A DNA stretch of 64,000 nucleotides from Cellulomonas xylanilytica (lineage in GTDB: Bacteria > Actinomycetota > Actinomycetes > Actinomycetales > Cellulomonadaceae). Shown piece by piece: positions 21,117 through 29,772 of the stretch (its first letter is position 1; every line of letters begins with the position of its first letter). Location: the NCBI RefSeq assembly GCF_007989805.1, contig NZ_BJUB01000001.1:310001-374000 (forward strand). Direction: 5' to 3'. A program made the translations under genes and the position numbers. The notes beneath the pieces were generated by a model. The model had not been told where the DNA came from. It was given only the letters and a program-made list of their open reading frames with translations, and searched no databases.

Positions 21117-22150
21117 CGACGCCGCGCCGCGCTGCCGGCCTCGTCCTCGCGCTCGTCGTCCCGCTCGCCGCGTGCGGCTCCCCGGGGGGCGCCGCCGATC
21201 CCACGGCCTCGCCTGGCCCGTGGACCACCCGGGCCGTCGCGCGGGGCGACCTGGTGTCGACCACGACGGCGAGCGGGGAGGTCGGGCACGGCACGGCGAC
21301 GACCGTCGCGGCCCGCGTGCCCGGCACCGTGACCTGGCTCGCCCCCGTCGGGTCGACGGTGGCCACCGGTCAGCCCGTGTACGCGATCGACGCCCGACCG
21401 GTCGTCCGCCTGCCGGGGGCCGTCCCGGCGTGGCGCGACCTCGGGCCCTCCTCCGCCGACGGGCTCGACGTCCACCAGCTCGAGCAGGCGCTGACGGACC
21501 TCGGGCACACCGCCGGCCTGGACCTGACGGTCGACGTGGACTGGACGGGGGTCACGACCGCCGCCGTCCGGCGGTGGCAGAGGTCGCTCGGGGTCACGCC
21601 GACGGGCACGGTCCGCCTCGGCGACGTGCTGTTCACTCCGCGGGACGTGCGCGTCGACGAGCACCTGGAGGACCTCGGTGCGCTGGTCGAGCCGGGCGCG
21701 CCCGTGCTCTCGCTCGGGGAGACGCAGCGGGTGGTCACCGTCGTGCTGCGGACCAGCCAGGCCGCCCTGGCGCCGGTCGGCGCCGTCGCGTCCCTGACGC
21801 TGTCCGACGGCTCGGTGACGGCGGGCACGGTCACGGCGACGACGGTCGTCACCGTCGACGAGCAGCCGCAGCTCCTGGTCACGATCGCGCCGGGGGAGGC
21901 GGGTCTCGACGCCCTGGCGGAGGGCACGCCCGTCGAGGTCGGCCTGGACCAGACCGTCGTCACCGACGTGCTCGTCGTGCCGGTGACCGCGCTGGTGGCG
22001 CTCGCCGATGGCGGCTACGGCGTGCAGAGGGTGGAGCCGGACGGCACGTCGCAGTACGTGCCGGTGACGACGGGCGCGTTCGCCGGGACGTCCGTCGAGG
22101 TCTCCGGCGGAGAGGTCGACGAGGGCGACGACGTGGTGGTGACCCCGTGA
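21113..22150 (+). CDS. Lipid-anchored efflux adaptor (HlyD/MacA-like) with peptidoglycan-binding domain
   Basis: A 345-residue exported protein with a lipobox LAAC (Cys 21). After a short beta segment ([19 protein letters not shown], the first half of a lipoyl-like barrel) there is a peptidoglycan-binding fold ([14 protein letters not shown], then [16 protein letters not shown]). The second barrel half and a C-terminal adaptor domain follow. This layout is common in Gram-positive MacA-like proteins, where the wall-binding insert anchors the exporter. It overlaps its neighbours by 4 bp on both sides (GTGA). It is likely to work with the ATPase and permease that follow. Confidence 0.85.
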   Translation: MTTPRRAAGLVLALVVPLAACGSPGGAADPTASPGPWTTRAVARGDLVSTTTASGEVGHGTATTVAARVPGTVTWLAPVGSTVATGQPVYAIDARPVVRLPGAVPAWRDLGPSSADGLDVHQLEQALTDLGHTAGLDLTVDVDWTGVTTAAVRRWQRSLGVTPTGTVRLGDVLFTPRDVRVDEHLEDLGALVEPGAPVLSLGETQRVVTVVLRTSQAALAPVGAVASLTLSDGSVTAGTVTATTVVTVDEQPQLLVTIAPGEAGLDALAEGTPVEVGLDQTVVTDVLVVPVTALVALADGGYGVQRVEPDGTSQYVPVTTGAFAGTSVEVSGGEVDEGDDVVVTP

Positions 22151-22839
22151 GCGTCCTCGACCTGGCCGGCGTGACCAAGACCTACGGCAGCGGCTCGGCC
22201 GCGCTGACCGTGCTGCACGGCGTCGACCTGGCCGTCGAGGAGGGCGACTACCTGGCGGTGGTCGGGCCGTCGGGCTCGGGCAAGTCGACGCTCCTGCACG
22301 TCATGGGTGCGCTCGACCGACCGACCACCGGCCGGGTCCGGCTGGGCGGCGACGAGGTCACGGCGCTGTCCGACGCGGCGCTGTCCCGCGTCCGGGCCGT
22401 GCGGCTCGGCTTCGTGTTCCAGCAGTTCTTCCTGCTCGACGGCCGGTCCGCGCTCGAGAACGTGGCCGACGGGCTGCTCTACCAGGGCGTCCGGCGGCCC
22501 GAGCGGTTGCGGCGCGCGCACGCCGCCCTGGCGCGGGTCGGGCTCGCCGACCGGGTGCGGCACACACCGACGGAGCTGTCGGGCGGGGAGTGCCAGCGCG
22601 TCGCCGTCGCCCGGGCGCTGGTGCACGAGCCGCAGATCCTGCTGGCCGACGAGCCGACGGGCAACCTCGACCAGGCGTCGGGTGCCGCGGTGCTCGAGCT
22701 GTTCGACTCCCTTCACGCCGGCGGCGCGACGATCGTCGTCATCACGCACGACGAGCGGATCGCGGGCCGTCTGCCGCGGGTGGTCTCCTTGCGCGACGGC
22801 CGGGTCGAGCACGACACCTGCCCGGGGGTGGCGGCATGA
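22147..22839 (+). CDS. ABC transporter ATP-binding protein, MacB/LolD type
   Basis: A 230-residue ATPase. Walker A is GPSGSGKST (40-48), the Q-loop FVFQQFFLL, the signature [15 protein letters not shown], and Walker [13 protein letters not shown], followed by the switch His in VVITHDE. The LSGGE and short length place it in the MacB/LolD/FtsE group that powers FtsX-like permeases for efflux or lipoprotein handling. It is coupled by 4-bp overlaps to the adaptor before and the permease after. Confidence 0.93.
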   Translation: MSVLDLAGVTKTYGSGSAALTVLHGVDLAVEEGDYLAVVGPSGSGKSTLLHVMGALDRPTTGRVRLGGDEVTALSDAALSRVRAVRLGFVFQQFFLLDGRSALENVADGLLYQGVRRPERLRRAHAALARVGLADRVRHTPTELSGGECQRVAVARALVHEPQILLADEPTGNLDQASGAAVLELFDSLHAGGATIVVITHDERIAGRLPRVVSLRDGRVEHDTCPGVAA

Positions 22840-24035
22840 CGAGGACAGTCGAGGTGCGTCGCATGTCCGCCGCCGACCTGCTCCGGCTGAGCGCTCGCGG
22901 GCTCACGGTCCGCCCCGGTCGTACCGCGCTGTCCGCCCTGGGCATCGCGATCGGGATCACGGCCCTCGTCGGGGTGCTCGGGCTCGCGGAGTCGTCGCGT
23001 GCCGACCTGCGCGCGCAGCTCGACGCGCTCGGCACCAACCTGCTGACGGTCGCCCCCGGGCAGGGGCTGCTGGGCGACGAGGGCACGCTGCCGGACGAGT
23101 CGGTCGCGATGATCGCCCGGGTCCCCACCGTGGTCGACGCCTCGGCCGTGCGGGCGGTCGACGCGACCGTGCGCCGGTCCGACAAGGTCCCGGAGAGCCG
23201 GACGAGCGGCATCTCCGTGCTCGCGACGGACCTCGACCTGCTCGACGCGGTGGCCGCGACGGTGCGCGAGGGGCGCTGGCTCGACGCCGCGACGCAGCGG
23301 TACCCCGCCGTCGTGCTGGGGCAGACCGCCGCACGACGGCTCGGCGTCGGACCGCTGGACGACGGGGTCGACGTGTCGCTCGGCGGCCGGCCGTTCTCCG
23401 TCATCGGCGTCCTGGACCCGGTGCTCCTCGCGTCCGAGCTGGACGAGGCGGCGCTGGTGGGGACGGCCGTCGCGCACACCCTCGTCGACGACGACCTGCC
23501 GCCGTCCGCCGTGTACGTGCGGGTCGACCCGGACGAGGTCGTCGCCACGAGGACCGTGCTGGGGCGGACGGCCGATCCGGCGTCGCCGGACGAGGTACGG
23601 GTCTCCCGTCCCTCCGACGCGCTGGCCGCGGGGGCCGCGGCCGACCGGTCGTTCACGCTGCTCGCGGTCGGGCTCGGCGCCGTCGCGCTGCTCGTCGGCG
23701 GCGTCGGCATCGCCAACGTCATGGTCGTCTCGGTGCTGGAGCGGCGCCGCGAGATCGGCGTGCGGCGGGCGCTCGGTGCGCCCCGCAGCTCGATCGGCGG
23801 TCAGTTCCTCATCGAGTCGGTGCTCGTGTCGCTCCTGGGCGGCATCGCCGGCGTCCTCCTCGGCGTTGCGGTGACCTGGGTGTTCGCCGCCCGCCAGGGC
23901 TGGGCGGTGGCGGTGCCGTGGCTGCCCGTGCTCGCGGGCCTCGCGTGCTCGCTCGCCGTCGGGTCGCTGGTCGGCCTCTACCCGGCGCTGCGCGCAGCAC
24001 GCGTGCCGCCGACGGAGGCCCTCCGGTCGGTCTGA
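22836..24035 (+). CDS. MacB-like ABC transporter permease (FtsX fold)
   Basis: A 399-residue permease. One N-terminal membrane helix (about 29-48, [19 protein letters not shown]) is followed by a MacB-type extracytoplasmic core domain to about 270. Three C-terminal helices contain the motif [21 protein letters not shown]. With the ATPase and adaptor it should move a substrate (peptide, antibiotic or lipid) out of the cell, or transmit envelope stress mechanically. It is last in the operon, which ends at a strong hairpin 13 bp later. Confidence 0.92.
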   Translation: MTRTVEVRRMSAADLLRLSARGLTVRPGRTALSALGIAIGITALVGVLGLAESSRADLRAQLDALGTNLLTVAPGQGLLGDEGTLPDESVAMIARVPTVVDASAVRAVDATVRRSDKVPESRTSGISVLATDLDLLDAVAATVREGRWLDAATQRYPAVVLGQTAARRLGVGPLDDGVDVSLGGRPFSVIGVLDPVLLASELDEAALVGTAVAHTLVDDDLPPSAVYVRVDPDEVVATRTVLGRTADPASPDEVRVSRPSDALAAGAAADRSFTLLAVGLGAVALLVGGVGIANVMVVSVLERRREIGVRRALGAPRSSIGGQFLIESVLVSLLGGIAGVLLGVAVTWVFAARQGWAVAVPWLPVLAGLACSLAVGSLVGLYPALRAARVPPTEALRSV

Positions 24036-24048
24036 GGGGACCGGCGCG

Positions 24049-24086
24049 ACGACGGGCGGCACACCCGGTGGGGTGCCGCCCGTCGT
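24049..24086. terminator. Strong bidirectional terminator hairpin
   Basis: A perfect 14-bp stem (ACGACGGGCGGCAC at 24049-24062, complement at 24073-24086) encloses a 10-nt loop. It lies exactly between the convergent permease and minus-strand 24090 genes. It lacks a U-run, typical of high-GC actinobacterial terminators, and would serve both strands. Confidence 0.85.
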
Positions 24087-24089
24087 GGG

Positions 24090-24575
24090 TCAGCCGAGCT
24101 CGCTGGTGCCCGCGTACAGGTGGAGCACGGGGACCTGGAGCTCGTCGCGCGCACGCGACGCCCAGTCGCGGTGGAACGTGTCCTCGACGGCGTGCGGGTA
24201 CGTGACCACCTCGACCTCGACCACGTCACCGTCCGCGACGGCCGCGCGCAGCGCGGGCAGCGGGTCGTCGTCGACGACCGATCCGGTGGCCACCCGGCCG
24301 GCGGCGGCGAACGCGGCGATGCTGCCGGCCAGCTGCTCGTCGGCGGTCGCCTTCGCCTCGTGCGAGGACGGCTCCTTGCCGATCGCGCGGTGCCAGGCCT
24401 CCTTGAGCTCGCCGAGGCTGAGGTTGTCGATGATCGTGGAGACGAGGGGCCGGTCCGTGTCCGCCGGGACGAGGACGCGGTACGCGTACGTCTCGCCCTC
24501 GTGCAGGGCGAGCAGCTTCTCGACGTCGGCGCTGGCGAGGGTGTCCTCCGTGAGGACGATGATCGTGTCGGTCAC
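24090..24575 (-). CDS. Conserved hypothetical protein (161 aa)
   Basis: I do not recognise a named family. The protein begins TDTIIVLTEDTLASADVEK, then alternates strands and helices (YRVLVPADTDRPL, VVEVEVVTYPHAVEDTFHRD, LQVPVLHLYAG), which suggests a small Rossmann-like or universal-stress-like fold. It is acidic, without signal peptide or membrane segment. The start ATG overlaps the stop of the RibD-like gene by 4 bp, and it is last in the minus-strand series before the terminator, so it may belong to the sulfur operon transcript. Confidence 0.7.
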   Translation of the reverse strand: MTDTIIVLTEDTLASADVEKLLALHEGETYAYRVLVPADTDRPLVSTIIDNLSLGELKEAWHRAIGKEPSSHEAKATADEQLAGSIAAFAAAGRVATGSVVDDDPLPALRAAVADGDVVEVEVVTYPHAVEDTFHRDWASRARDELQVPVLHLYAGTSELG

Positions 24576-25366
24576 GCGCCGAGCCTAGCCACCTGCCAGC
24601 GACCCAGCAGCACGCCGTCCGCGTGGAGCAGGTGTGCCAGCGTCACGGGCCGGGCGGGCGCGAACCAGGTGGGTAGACGGGTCACCCGACCTGCGGGTCC
24701 GCCGACCAGCTGCGGGCTCCACGTCAGGCAGAGCTCGTCGACGAGGTCGGCGTCCACCAGCTGCGCCAGCAGCGTCGGGCCGCCCTCGGCCAGGACGTGC
24801 TGCAGCCCGCGTTCGCCGAGCGCCGTGATGACCGCGCGGGGGTCGACGGCCCCGGGGTCGTCCCCGTCGGCGACGACGACGCGGTCGGTCCCGAGGCGCG
24901 CGCGCAACGTGTCCAGCGCCGGGGCGGAGCCGGTGGTGAGCACCAGCGGTGGGCGGTCGGTCTCCAGCAAGGAGGTCGGCAGCTCACCGCTGGCCGTGAC
25001 GACCGCGAGCTCGAGCTCGGCGGGGAGTCCCAGCGCGGCACGCGCGGCGCGCAGCTCGGCAGGGACCTCCAGCGGCGTGTAGCGCTCCGCGCGGACGGTC
25101 CCCGCGCCGACCAGCACCACGTCCGCGAGGGCGCGCAGCACGCGGAACACGCGGAAGTCGGCGGGGCCGTTGATCGAGCCGCTGAGCCGGTTGGCGCCGG
25201 TGGCGGCGCCGTCGACCGTGCTCACCATGTTGGCGCGCACGTGGAGGCCGGACCGCTCCCGGCCGGTGAAGAGGGCGATCAGCTCGGACTCGTCGGCACG
25301 GGGCGCGAGCAGGCGGACCGGCGACTCGACCGGGAGCAGGACGTCGAGCGCGGGGAGGTCGGGCAC
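24572..25366 (-). CDS. RibD C-terminal-type pyrimidine reductase family protein
   Basis: A 264-residue reductase of the RibD C-terminal/DHFR-like fold. Recognisable parts are RANMVSTVDGAATG (substrate strand), a DVVLVGAGTVRAERY nucleotide-binding stretch, and GLQHVLAEGGPTLLAQLVDADLVDEL, cut here to LAEGGPTLLAQLVDADLVDE. The family reduces a ribosylamino-pyrimidine in riboflavin synthesis, but stand-alone actinobacterial members without a deaminase domain are often of unknown substrate. It starts 9 bp after the siroheme synthase gene, so co-transcription is likely. A supply of flavin for sulfite reduction is speculative. Confidence 0.82.
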   Translation of the reverse strand: MPDLPALDVLLPVESPVRLLAPRADESELIALFTGRERSGLHVRANMVSTVDGAATGANRLSGSINGPADFRVFRVLRALADVVLVGAGTVRAERYTPLEVPAELRAARAALGLPAELELAVVTASGELPTSLLETDRPPLVLTTGSAPALDTLRARLGTDRVVVADGDDPGAVDPRAVITALGERGLQHVLAEGGPTLLAQLVDADLVDELCLTWSPQLVGGPAGRVTRLPTWFAPARPVTLAHLLHADGVLLGRWQVARLGA

Positions 25367-25375
25367 GTCGCCAAC

Positions 25376-26572
25376 CTAGGCCAGGACGTCCGCCAGGGCG
25401 GCGACGTCGCCGATCACCACGACGGCCGGGTTGCCGACGCCGCGCTCCCGGGCGAGGTCCGCGATGGTCGCGAGGGTCCCGACGGTCGTCCGCTGCCCGG
25501 GCAGGGTGCCGTTCTCGACGATCGCGACCGGTGTGCCCGGGTCCTTCCCGTGCGTCAGGAGCGCCCGGGCGTGCGACGGCAGCTGCGCGACGCCCATGAG
25601 CAGCACCAGGGTGCCGTCGAGGCGCGCGAGCAGCTCCCAGTCGGGTGCCGCGTCGTGCGCGGAGAGGATCGTGAGCTGGCGGGCGAGGCCGCGGTGCGTG
25701 ACGGGGATCCCGGCGGCCGCGGGCACGGCCAGCGCGCTCGTCACCCCGGGGACCACCTCGACGGGGACACCCGCGGACACGCACGCGAGCACCTCCTCAC
25801 CGCCGCGGCCCAGCACGAACGGGTCGCCGCCCTTGAGCCGCACCACGCGGTGACCGGCCTGGGCGCGCTCGACCAGCACCGCGTTGATCTCGGTCTGCGT
25901 CAGGGTGTGGGCGTGCGGGGACTTGCCGGCCTCGATGACCTCGACCGCCGGGTCCAGCTCCGCCAGCAGCGCGCGCGGCGCCAGCCGGTCGACCACGACC
26001 ACGTCGGCCTCGGCCAGCGCCCGGCGGCCCCGGGTTGTGATGAGACCGGGGTCGCCGGGTCCACCACCGACGAGGGTCACGCGACCGGTGCCCGGTCGGT
26101 GGTGGCGCAGGGGGAGGGCGCCGGTGTCCAGCAGCAGGGCGACGGCGTTGCGCAGCGCGACGGCGCGACGCGGGTCACCGCCGGTGCCGACCGCCACCGT
26201 GACGTCGCCGGACCTCGTGACGGCCGGCGTCCAGGCGCTCGACGCGCTCGCGTCGTCGGCCCGCACGCACCACAGCCGCAACGCCTCCGCGTCGGCCGCG
26301 ACCGCGTCGTCGACGGACCGCTCACCGGTCGCGGTGTGGACGAGCCAGGCGCCGTCGAGGTCGGTGGTCAGGTAGTCGCGCGCCCGCCAGGTCACGCGGC
26401 CGGCCGCGGCGTGGTCGGCCAGGTCCTCGCACAGCGCGGGCGCCACGACGAGGACGTCGGCGCCGTCCTCGACCAGCCGGGTGGCGCGGCGGGCCGCGAC
26501 CGGGCCGCCGCCCACGACGACGACCCGGCGGCCGGAGACGTCGAGGAAGAGCGCGTGCTGCGGCGTGGTCAT
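25376..26572 (-). CDS. cysG: Siroheme synthase: precorrin-2 dehydrogenase fused to uroporphyrinogen-III C-methyltransferase
   Basis: A 398-residue two-part enzyme. The N-terminal Rossmann domain has [14 protein letters not shown] (about 17-30), as in CysG/Met8. The SUMT half starts near residue 160 with [18 protein letters not shown] and contains [31 protein letters not shown] and IPVTHRG, all AdoMet-methyltransferase marks. Together they make siroheme, the cofactor of the sulfite reductase encoded in the same operon. It is shorter than E. coli CysG (457 residues), with a reduced central region, so whether the chelatase step is retained is unclear. The ATG overlaps the cysN stop by 4 bp. Confidence 0.9.
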   Translation of the reverse strand: MTTPQHALFLDVSGRRVVVVGGGPVAARRATRLVEDGADVLVVAPALCEDLADHAAAGRVTWRARDYLTTDLDGAWLVHTATGERSVDDAVAADAEALRLWCVRADDASASSAWTPAVTRSGDVTVAVGTGGDPRRAVALRNAVALLLDTGALPLRHHRPGTGRVTLVGGGPGDPGLITTRGRRALAEADVVVVDRLAPRALLAELDPAVEVIEAGKSPHAHTLTQTEINAVLVERAQAGHRVVRLKGGDPFVLGRGGEEVLACVSAGVPVEVVPGVTSALAVPAAAGIPVTHRGLARQLTILSAHDAAPDWELLARLDGTLVLLMGVAQLPSHARALLTHGKDPGTPVAIVENGTLPGQRTTVGTLATIADLARERGVGNPAVVVIGDVAALADVLA

Positions 26573-28005
26573 ATGCCGGCCCCGGCGAACCAGTCGTCGT
26601 CGTCGGTCGATGTCGGCGCGAGCCGGTCGAGCAGGGTGGCGCCGATCATCCCGGCGGCCAGCGTGGTGCCGTCGGTGGGATCGACCAGCAGGAAGCCGCC
26701 GGTGCGCCGGTGCGTCGCGTACTCGTCGAGGACGATCGGCTCGGCCAGCCGGATCTTGACCCGGCCGATCGCGTTGAGCGTCAGGGCACGCGGCGGGATG
26801 TCCGAGGAGGTGTCGGTGGCGTCGACCGCGTGCAGGGTGTCGACCCCGTCCCAGGCCTCGACCGTGAGCGTGTCGACGTCGAGCCGGGCGTTGACCTCGC
26901 GCAGCAGCGCCCGGACCGTACGGGTGCCGACCCGGACCAGGAGCCGCGCGCCGAGCACGCTCCGCTTCTCGGCAAGCCAGCAGACGGTGCCCTCCAGGTC
27001 GGAGCCCACCTCGACGGTCGCCGCCGCCGGGACCAGGACGTCGCCACGGGCCACGTCGACGTCGTCGGCGAGCCGCAGGGTGACCGACTGCGGCGCGTGC
27101 GCCTCGGTCAGGGGGCCGTCGAACGTGTCGATGCCGACGACGGTGCTCCGCTTGCCCGACGGCAGGACGGTGACCTCGTCGCCGACGGACACCACGCCCG
27201 ACGCCACGCGTCCCGCGTAGCCGCGGTAGTCGGGGTGCTCGGCGGTACGGGGACGGATCACGACCTGCACGGGGAACCGGAACGGCTCCGAGAGCGCGTC
27301 GCGGCCCACCGGCACCGACTCGAGGTGCTCCAGCAGCGTCGGGCCGTCGTACCAGGGCGTCCTCATGGACCGGTCGACGACGTTGTCCCCGGCGAGCGCC
27401 GAGAGCGGGACGGCCGTGACGTCCGTGATGCCGAGGCTGAGCGCGTACGCGGTGAACTCGTCGGCGATCGCGGTGAACGTGACCTCGTCGAAGTCGACCA
27501 GGTCCATCTTGTTCACGGCGAGCACCACGTGCGGGACGCGCAGCAGCGCGGTGATCGTGGCGTGGCGGCGCGTCTGCTCGAGGACCCCCTTGCGGGCGTC
27601 GACGAGCACGATGGCCAGCTCGGCCGTGGACGCCCCGGTCACCATGTTGCGCGTGTACTGCACGTGCCCCGGCGTGTCGGCGAGCACGAACGCGCGCGTG
27701 GCGGTCGAGAAGTAGCGGTACGCCACGTCGATCGTGATGCCCTGCTCGCGCTCGGCCCGCAGACCGTCGGTGAGCAGCGCGAGGTCCACGTCGCCGCCGC
27801 CGCGCGCCAGCGTCGCCGCCTCGACGGCGCTGAGCTGGTCGGCCAGCACCGACTTGGTGTCGTAGAGCAGCCGGCCGATCAGCGTGCTCTTGCCGTCGTC
27901 GACGGACCCGGCGGTGGCCAGGCGCAGGAGGTCCCGCGTCGCGTGCTCGGTCACCGTGATGGTCTCCTCGATCGTCCCTGCGGCTGTCGTCAGAACCGTG
28001 CTCAT
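26569..28005 (-). CDS. cysN: Sulfate adenylyltransferase large subunit (GTPase)
   Basis: A 478-residue EF-Tu-like GTPase that drives APS formation with CysD. G1 is ATAGSVDDGKSTLIG (about 31-45), G3 ADTPGHVQYTRN, and G4 VNKMDLVDF, followed by two beta-barrel domains. There is no APS kinase (CysC) extension, which fits a pathway that reduces APS directly. The start overlaps the cysD stop by one base (TGATG). Confidence 0.95.
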   Translation of the reverse strand: MSTVLTTAAGTIEETITVTEHATRDLLRLATAGSVDDGKSTLIGRLLYDTKSVLADQLSAVEAATLARGGGDVDLALLTDGLRAEREQGITIDVAYRYFSTATRAFVLADTPGHVQYTRNMVTGASTAELAIVLVDARKGVLEQTRRHATITALLRVPHVVLAVNKMDLVDFDEVTFTAIADEFTAYALSLGITDVTAVPLSALAGDNVVDRSMRTPWYDGPTLLEHLESVPVGRDALSEPFRFPVQVVIRPRTAEHPDYRGYAGRVASGVVSVGDEVTVLPSGKRSTVVGIDTFDGPLTEAHAPQSVTLRLADDVDVARGDVLVPAAATVEVGSDLEGTVCWLAEKRSVLGARLLVRVGTRTVRALLREVNARLDVDTLTVEAWDGVDTLHAVDATDTSSDIPPRALTLNAIGRVKIRLAEPIVLDEYATHRRTGGFLLVDPTDGTTLAAGMIGATLLDRLAPTSTDDDDWFAGAGI

Positions 28006-28919
28006 CAGAAGTAGCCCTCGCGCTTGCGGTCCTCCATGGCGGCCTCCGACGCGCGGTCGTCGGCGCGGGTGGCGCCCCGCTCGGTGAGCCGGCTGGCGCC
28101 GACCTCGGCGATGACCTCGGGGACCGTGGCCGCCGTCGACTCGACCGCACCCGTGCAGCTCATGTCGCCGACCGTGCGGTAGCGGACCGTGCGCACCTCG
28201 AGCGCCTCGCCGGCCCTCGGGCCGCCCCAGCCGCCGGGCGCCAGCCACATGCCGTCGCGCAGGAAGACCTCGCGCTGGTGCGAGTAGTAGATCGCCGGGA
28301 GCTCGATCTCCTCCCGCTCGATGTAGCGCCACACGTCTAGCTCGGTCCAGTTGGACAGCGGGAAGACGCGCACGTGCTCGCCGGGCTTGTGGCGGCCGTT
28401 GTAGAGGTCCCACAGCTCGGGCCGCTGCCGGCGCGGGTCCCACTGGCCGAACTCGTCGCGCAGCGAGAACACCCGCTCCTTGGCGCGGGCCTTCTCCTCG
28501 TCGCGACGGCCGCCGCCGAACACCGCGTCGAACCTGTTCGCCGTGATGCCGTCGAGCAGCGGGACGGTCTGCAGGGGGTTGCGGGAGCCGTCCGGACGCT
28601 CGGTCACGCGGCCGTCGTCGATGGCGTCCTGCACGCTGGCCACCACGAGCCGCAGCCCGTGCTCGGCCACGACGCGGTCGCGGTACTCGATGACCTCGGG
28701 GAAGTTGTGCCCGGTGTCGACGTGCATGAGCGCGAACGGCACGGGGGCAGGCCAGAACGCCTTGCGCGCGAGGTGCAGCATGACGATCGAGTCCTTGCCG
28801 CCGCTGAACAGCAGCACCGGGCGCTCGAACTCGCCGGCCACCTCGCGCATGACGTGGATGCCCTCGGACTCCAGGGCGTCCAGCTGAGTGAGCGGCGGCG
28901 CCGCGGGCAGAGTGGTCAT
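28005..28919 (-). CDS. cysD: Sulfate adenylyltransferase small subunit
   Basis: A 304-residue PP-loop enzyme that adenylates sulfate with ATP. The PP-loop is LLFSGGKDSIVMLHLARKAF (about 37-56); family motifs GGGRRDEEKARAKERVFSLRD, cut here to its core RRDEEKARAKERVFSLRD, and PLSNWTELDVWRYI are also seen. It ends with the CysD-typical MEDRKREGYF. The ATG overlaps the cysH stop by 4 bp. Confidence 0.96.
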   Translation of the reverse strand: MTTLPAAPPLTQLDALESEGIHVMREVAGEFERPVLLFSGGKDSIVMLHLARKAFWPAPVPFALMHVDTGHNFPEVIEYRDRVVAEHGLRLVVASVQDAIDDGRVTERPDGSRNPLQTVPLLDGITANRFDAVFGGGRRDEEKARAKERVFSLRDEFGQWDPRRQRPELWDLYNGRHKPGEHVRVFPLSNWTELDVWRYIEREEIELPAIYYSHQREVFLRDGMWLAPGGWGGPRAGEALEVRTVRYRTVGDMSCTGAVESTAATVPEVIAEVGASRLTERGATRADDRASEAAMEDRKREGYF

Positions 28920-29617
28920 GTGTGCAACCCGCATTCGATCTTGGAGGTACCCGACCAGCGACCCGCGCGCGGGTCCTCGCCGGGGGCGACGGCCCGCGTG
29001 CAGGGCGCGCAGCCGATGGACGCGTAGCCCGCCTGGCGCAGCGGGTTCAGCACCACGTGGTGCTCGGCGACGTAGGCGTCCACGTCGTCCTGCGTCCACG
29101 CCGCCAGCGGGTTGAGCTTGACCTTGTCGCGCTTGGCGTCCCAGCCGACGACGGTGATGTCGGTGCGCGTCGGGGCGTCCTCGCGGCGCATCCCCGTGAC
29201 CCACGCGGCGTACGGCGCGAGGCCGCGCTCGAGCGGCTCGACCTTGCGCAGCGCGCAGCACAGGTTGGGGTCGCGGTCGTGCAGCCTCGCGCCGTGCTCG
29301 GCGTCCTGCTCCGCGACGGTGCGCAGCGGCAGGATCGTGCGCAGCGAGATGTTCGTGAAGTCGGCGTAGTAGTCGCGGGTGCCCAGCGTCTCGGCGAAGT
29401 GGTAGCCGGTGTCGAGGAAGATGACGTCGATGCCTGGCGCGGCCTCGGCGGCGATGTGCACCAGCACCTCGTCGCCCATGGAGGACGCCAGCACCAGGTC
29501 GGAGCCGAACGTCCCGACGGCCCACCGCAGGATCTCGGCCGGGTGAGCACCCTCGAGGTCGCGGCCCGCCTGCTCCGCGAGCTCGCGCAGGTCGGCTGTG
29601 GTGAGGGCGCCGGTCAT
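28916..29617 (-). CDS. cysH: Adenylyl-sulfate (APS) reductase, 4Fe-4S type
   Basis: A 233-residue thioredoxin-dependent reductase. Cys residues 120-121 (LCCALRKVEPL) and 203/206 (IGCAPCTRA) form the 4Fe-4S ligand set that marks APS rather than PAPS reductases. The nucleophilic Cys is in the tail ECGLHT (Cys 229). The protein turns APS to sulfite. ATG 29617 overlaps the preceding small gene by 4 bp; the frame extends 21 codons upstream but those residues read the other gene. Confidence 0.95.
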   Translation of the reverse strand: MTGALTTADLRELAEQAGRDLEGAHPAEILRWAVGTFGSDLVLASSMGDEVLVHIAAEAAPGIDVIFLDTGYHFAETLGTRDYYADFTNISLRTILPLRTVAEQDAEHGARLHDRDPNLCCALRKVEPLERGLAPYAAWVTGMRREDAPTRTDITVVGWDAKRDKVKLNPLAAWTQDDVDAYVAEHHVVLNPLRQAGYASIGCAPCTRAVAPGEDPRAGRWSGTSKIECGLHT

Positions 29618-29772
29618 GAGCGCGCCGCCAGACCGATGAACCGCAGGCCGAACGCCCGCGTGCACGAGCGGCACTCCCACTCGCCGTGCTTCTCCCCGGC
29701 GGGCCAGAGGTCCTCGCTGGCGCAGAACGGGCAGTAGTAGGGGACTGCCCGCTCGCCCGACGTCCCGCTCAT
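29614..29772 (-). CDS. Small zinc-ribbon protein in the sulfate reduction operon (52 aa)
   Basis: A 52-residue protein with paired CxxC knuckles, YYCPFCASED and WECRSCTRAFGLRF, predicted to bind one Zn (or Fe) ion. It fits between sir and cysH with 4-bp ATGA overlaps on both sides, so it is almost certainly translated. A rubredoxin-like electron carrier or an assembly factor for the sulfite reductase is conceivable, but the knuckle spacing looks more like a structural zinc ribbon. Similar tiny genes occur next to actinobacterial sulfite reductases (from memory), and the function is not established. Confidence 0.82.
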   Translation of the reverse strand: MSGTSGERAVPYYCPFCASEDLWPAGEKHGEWECRSCTRAFGLRFIGLAARS

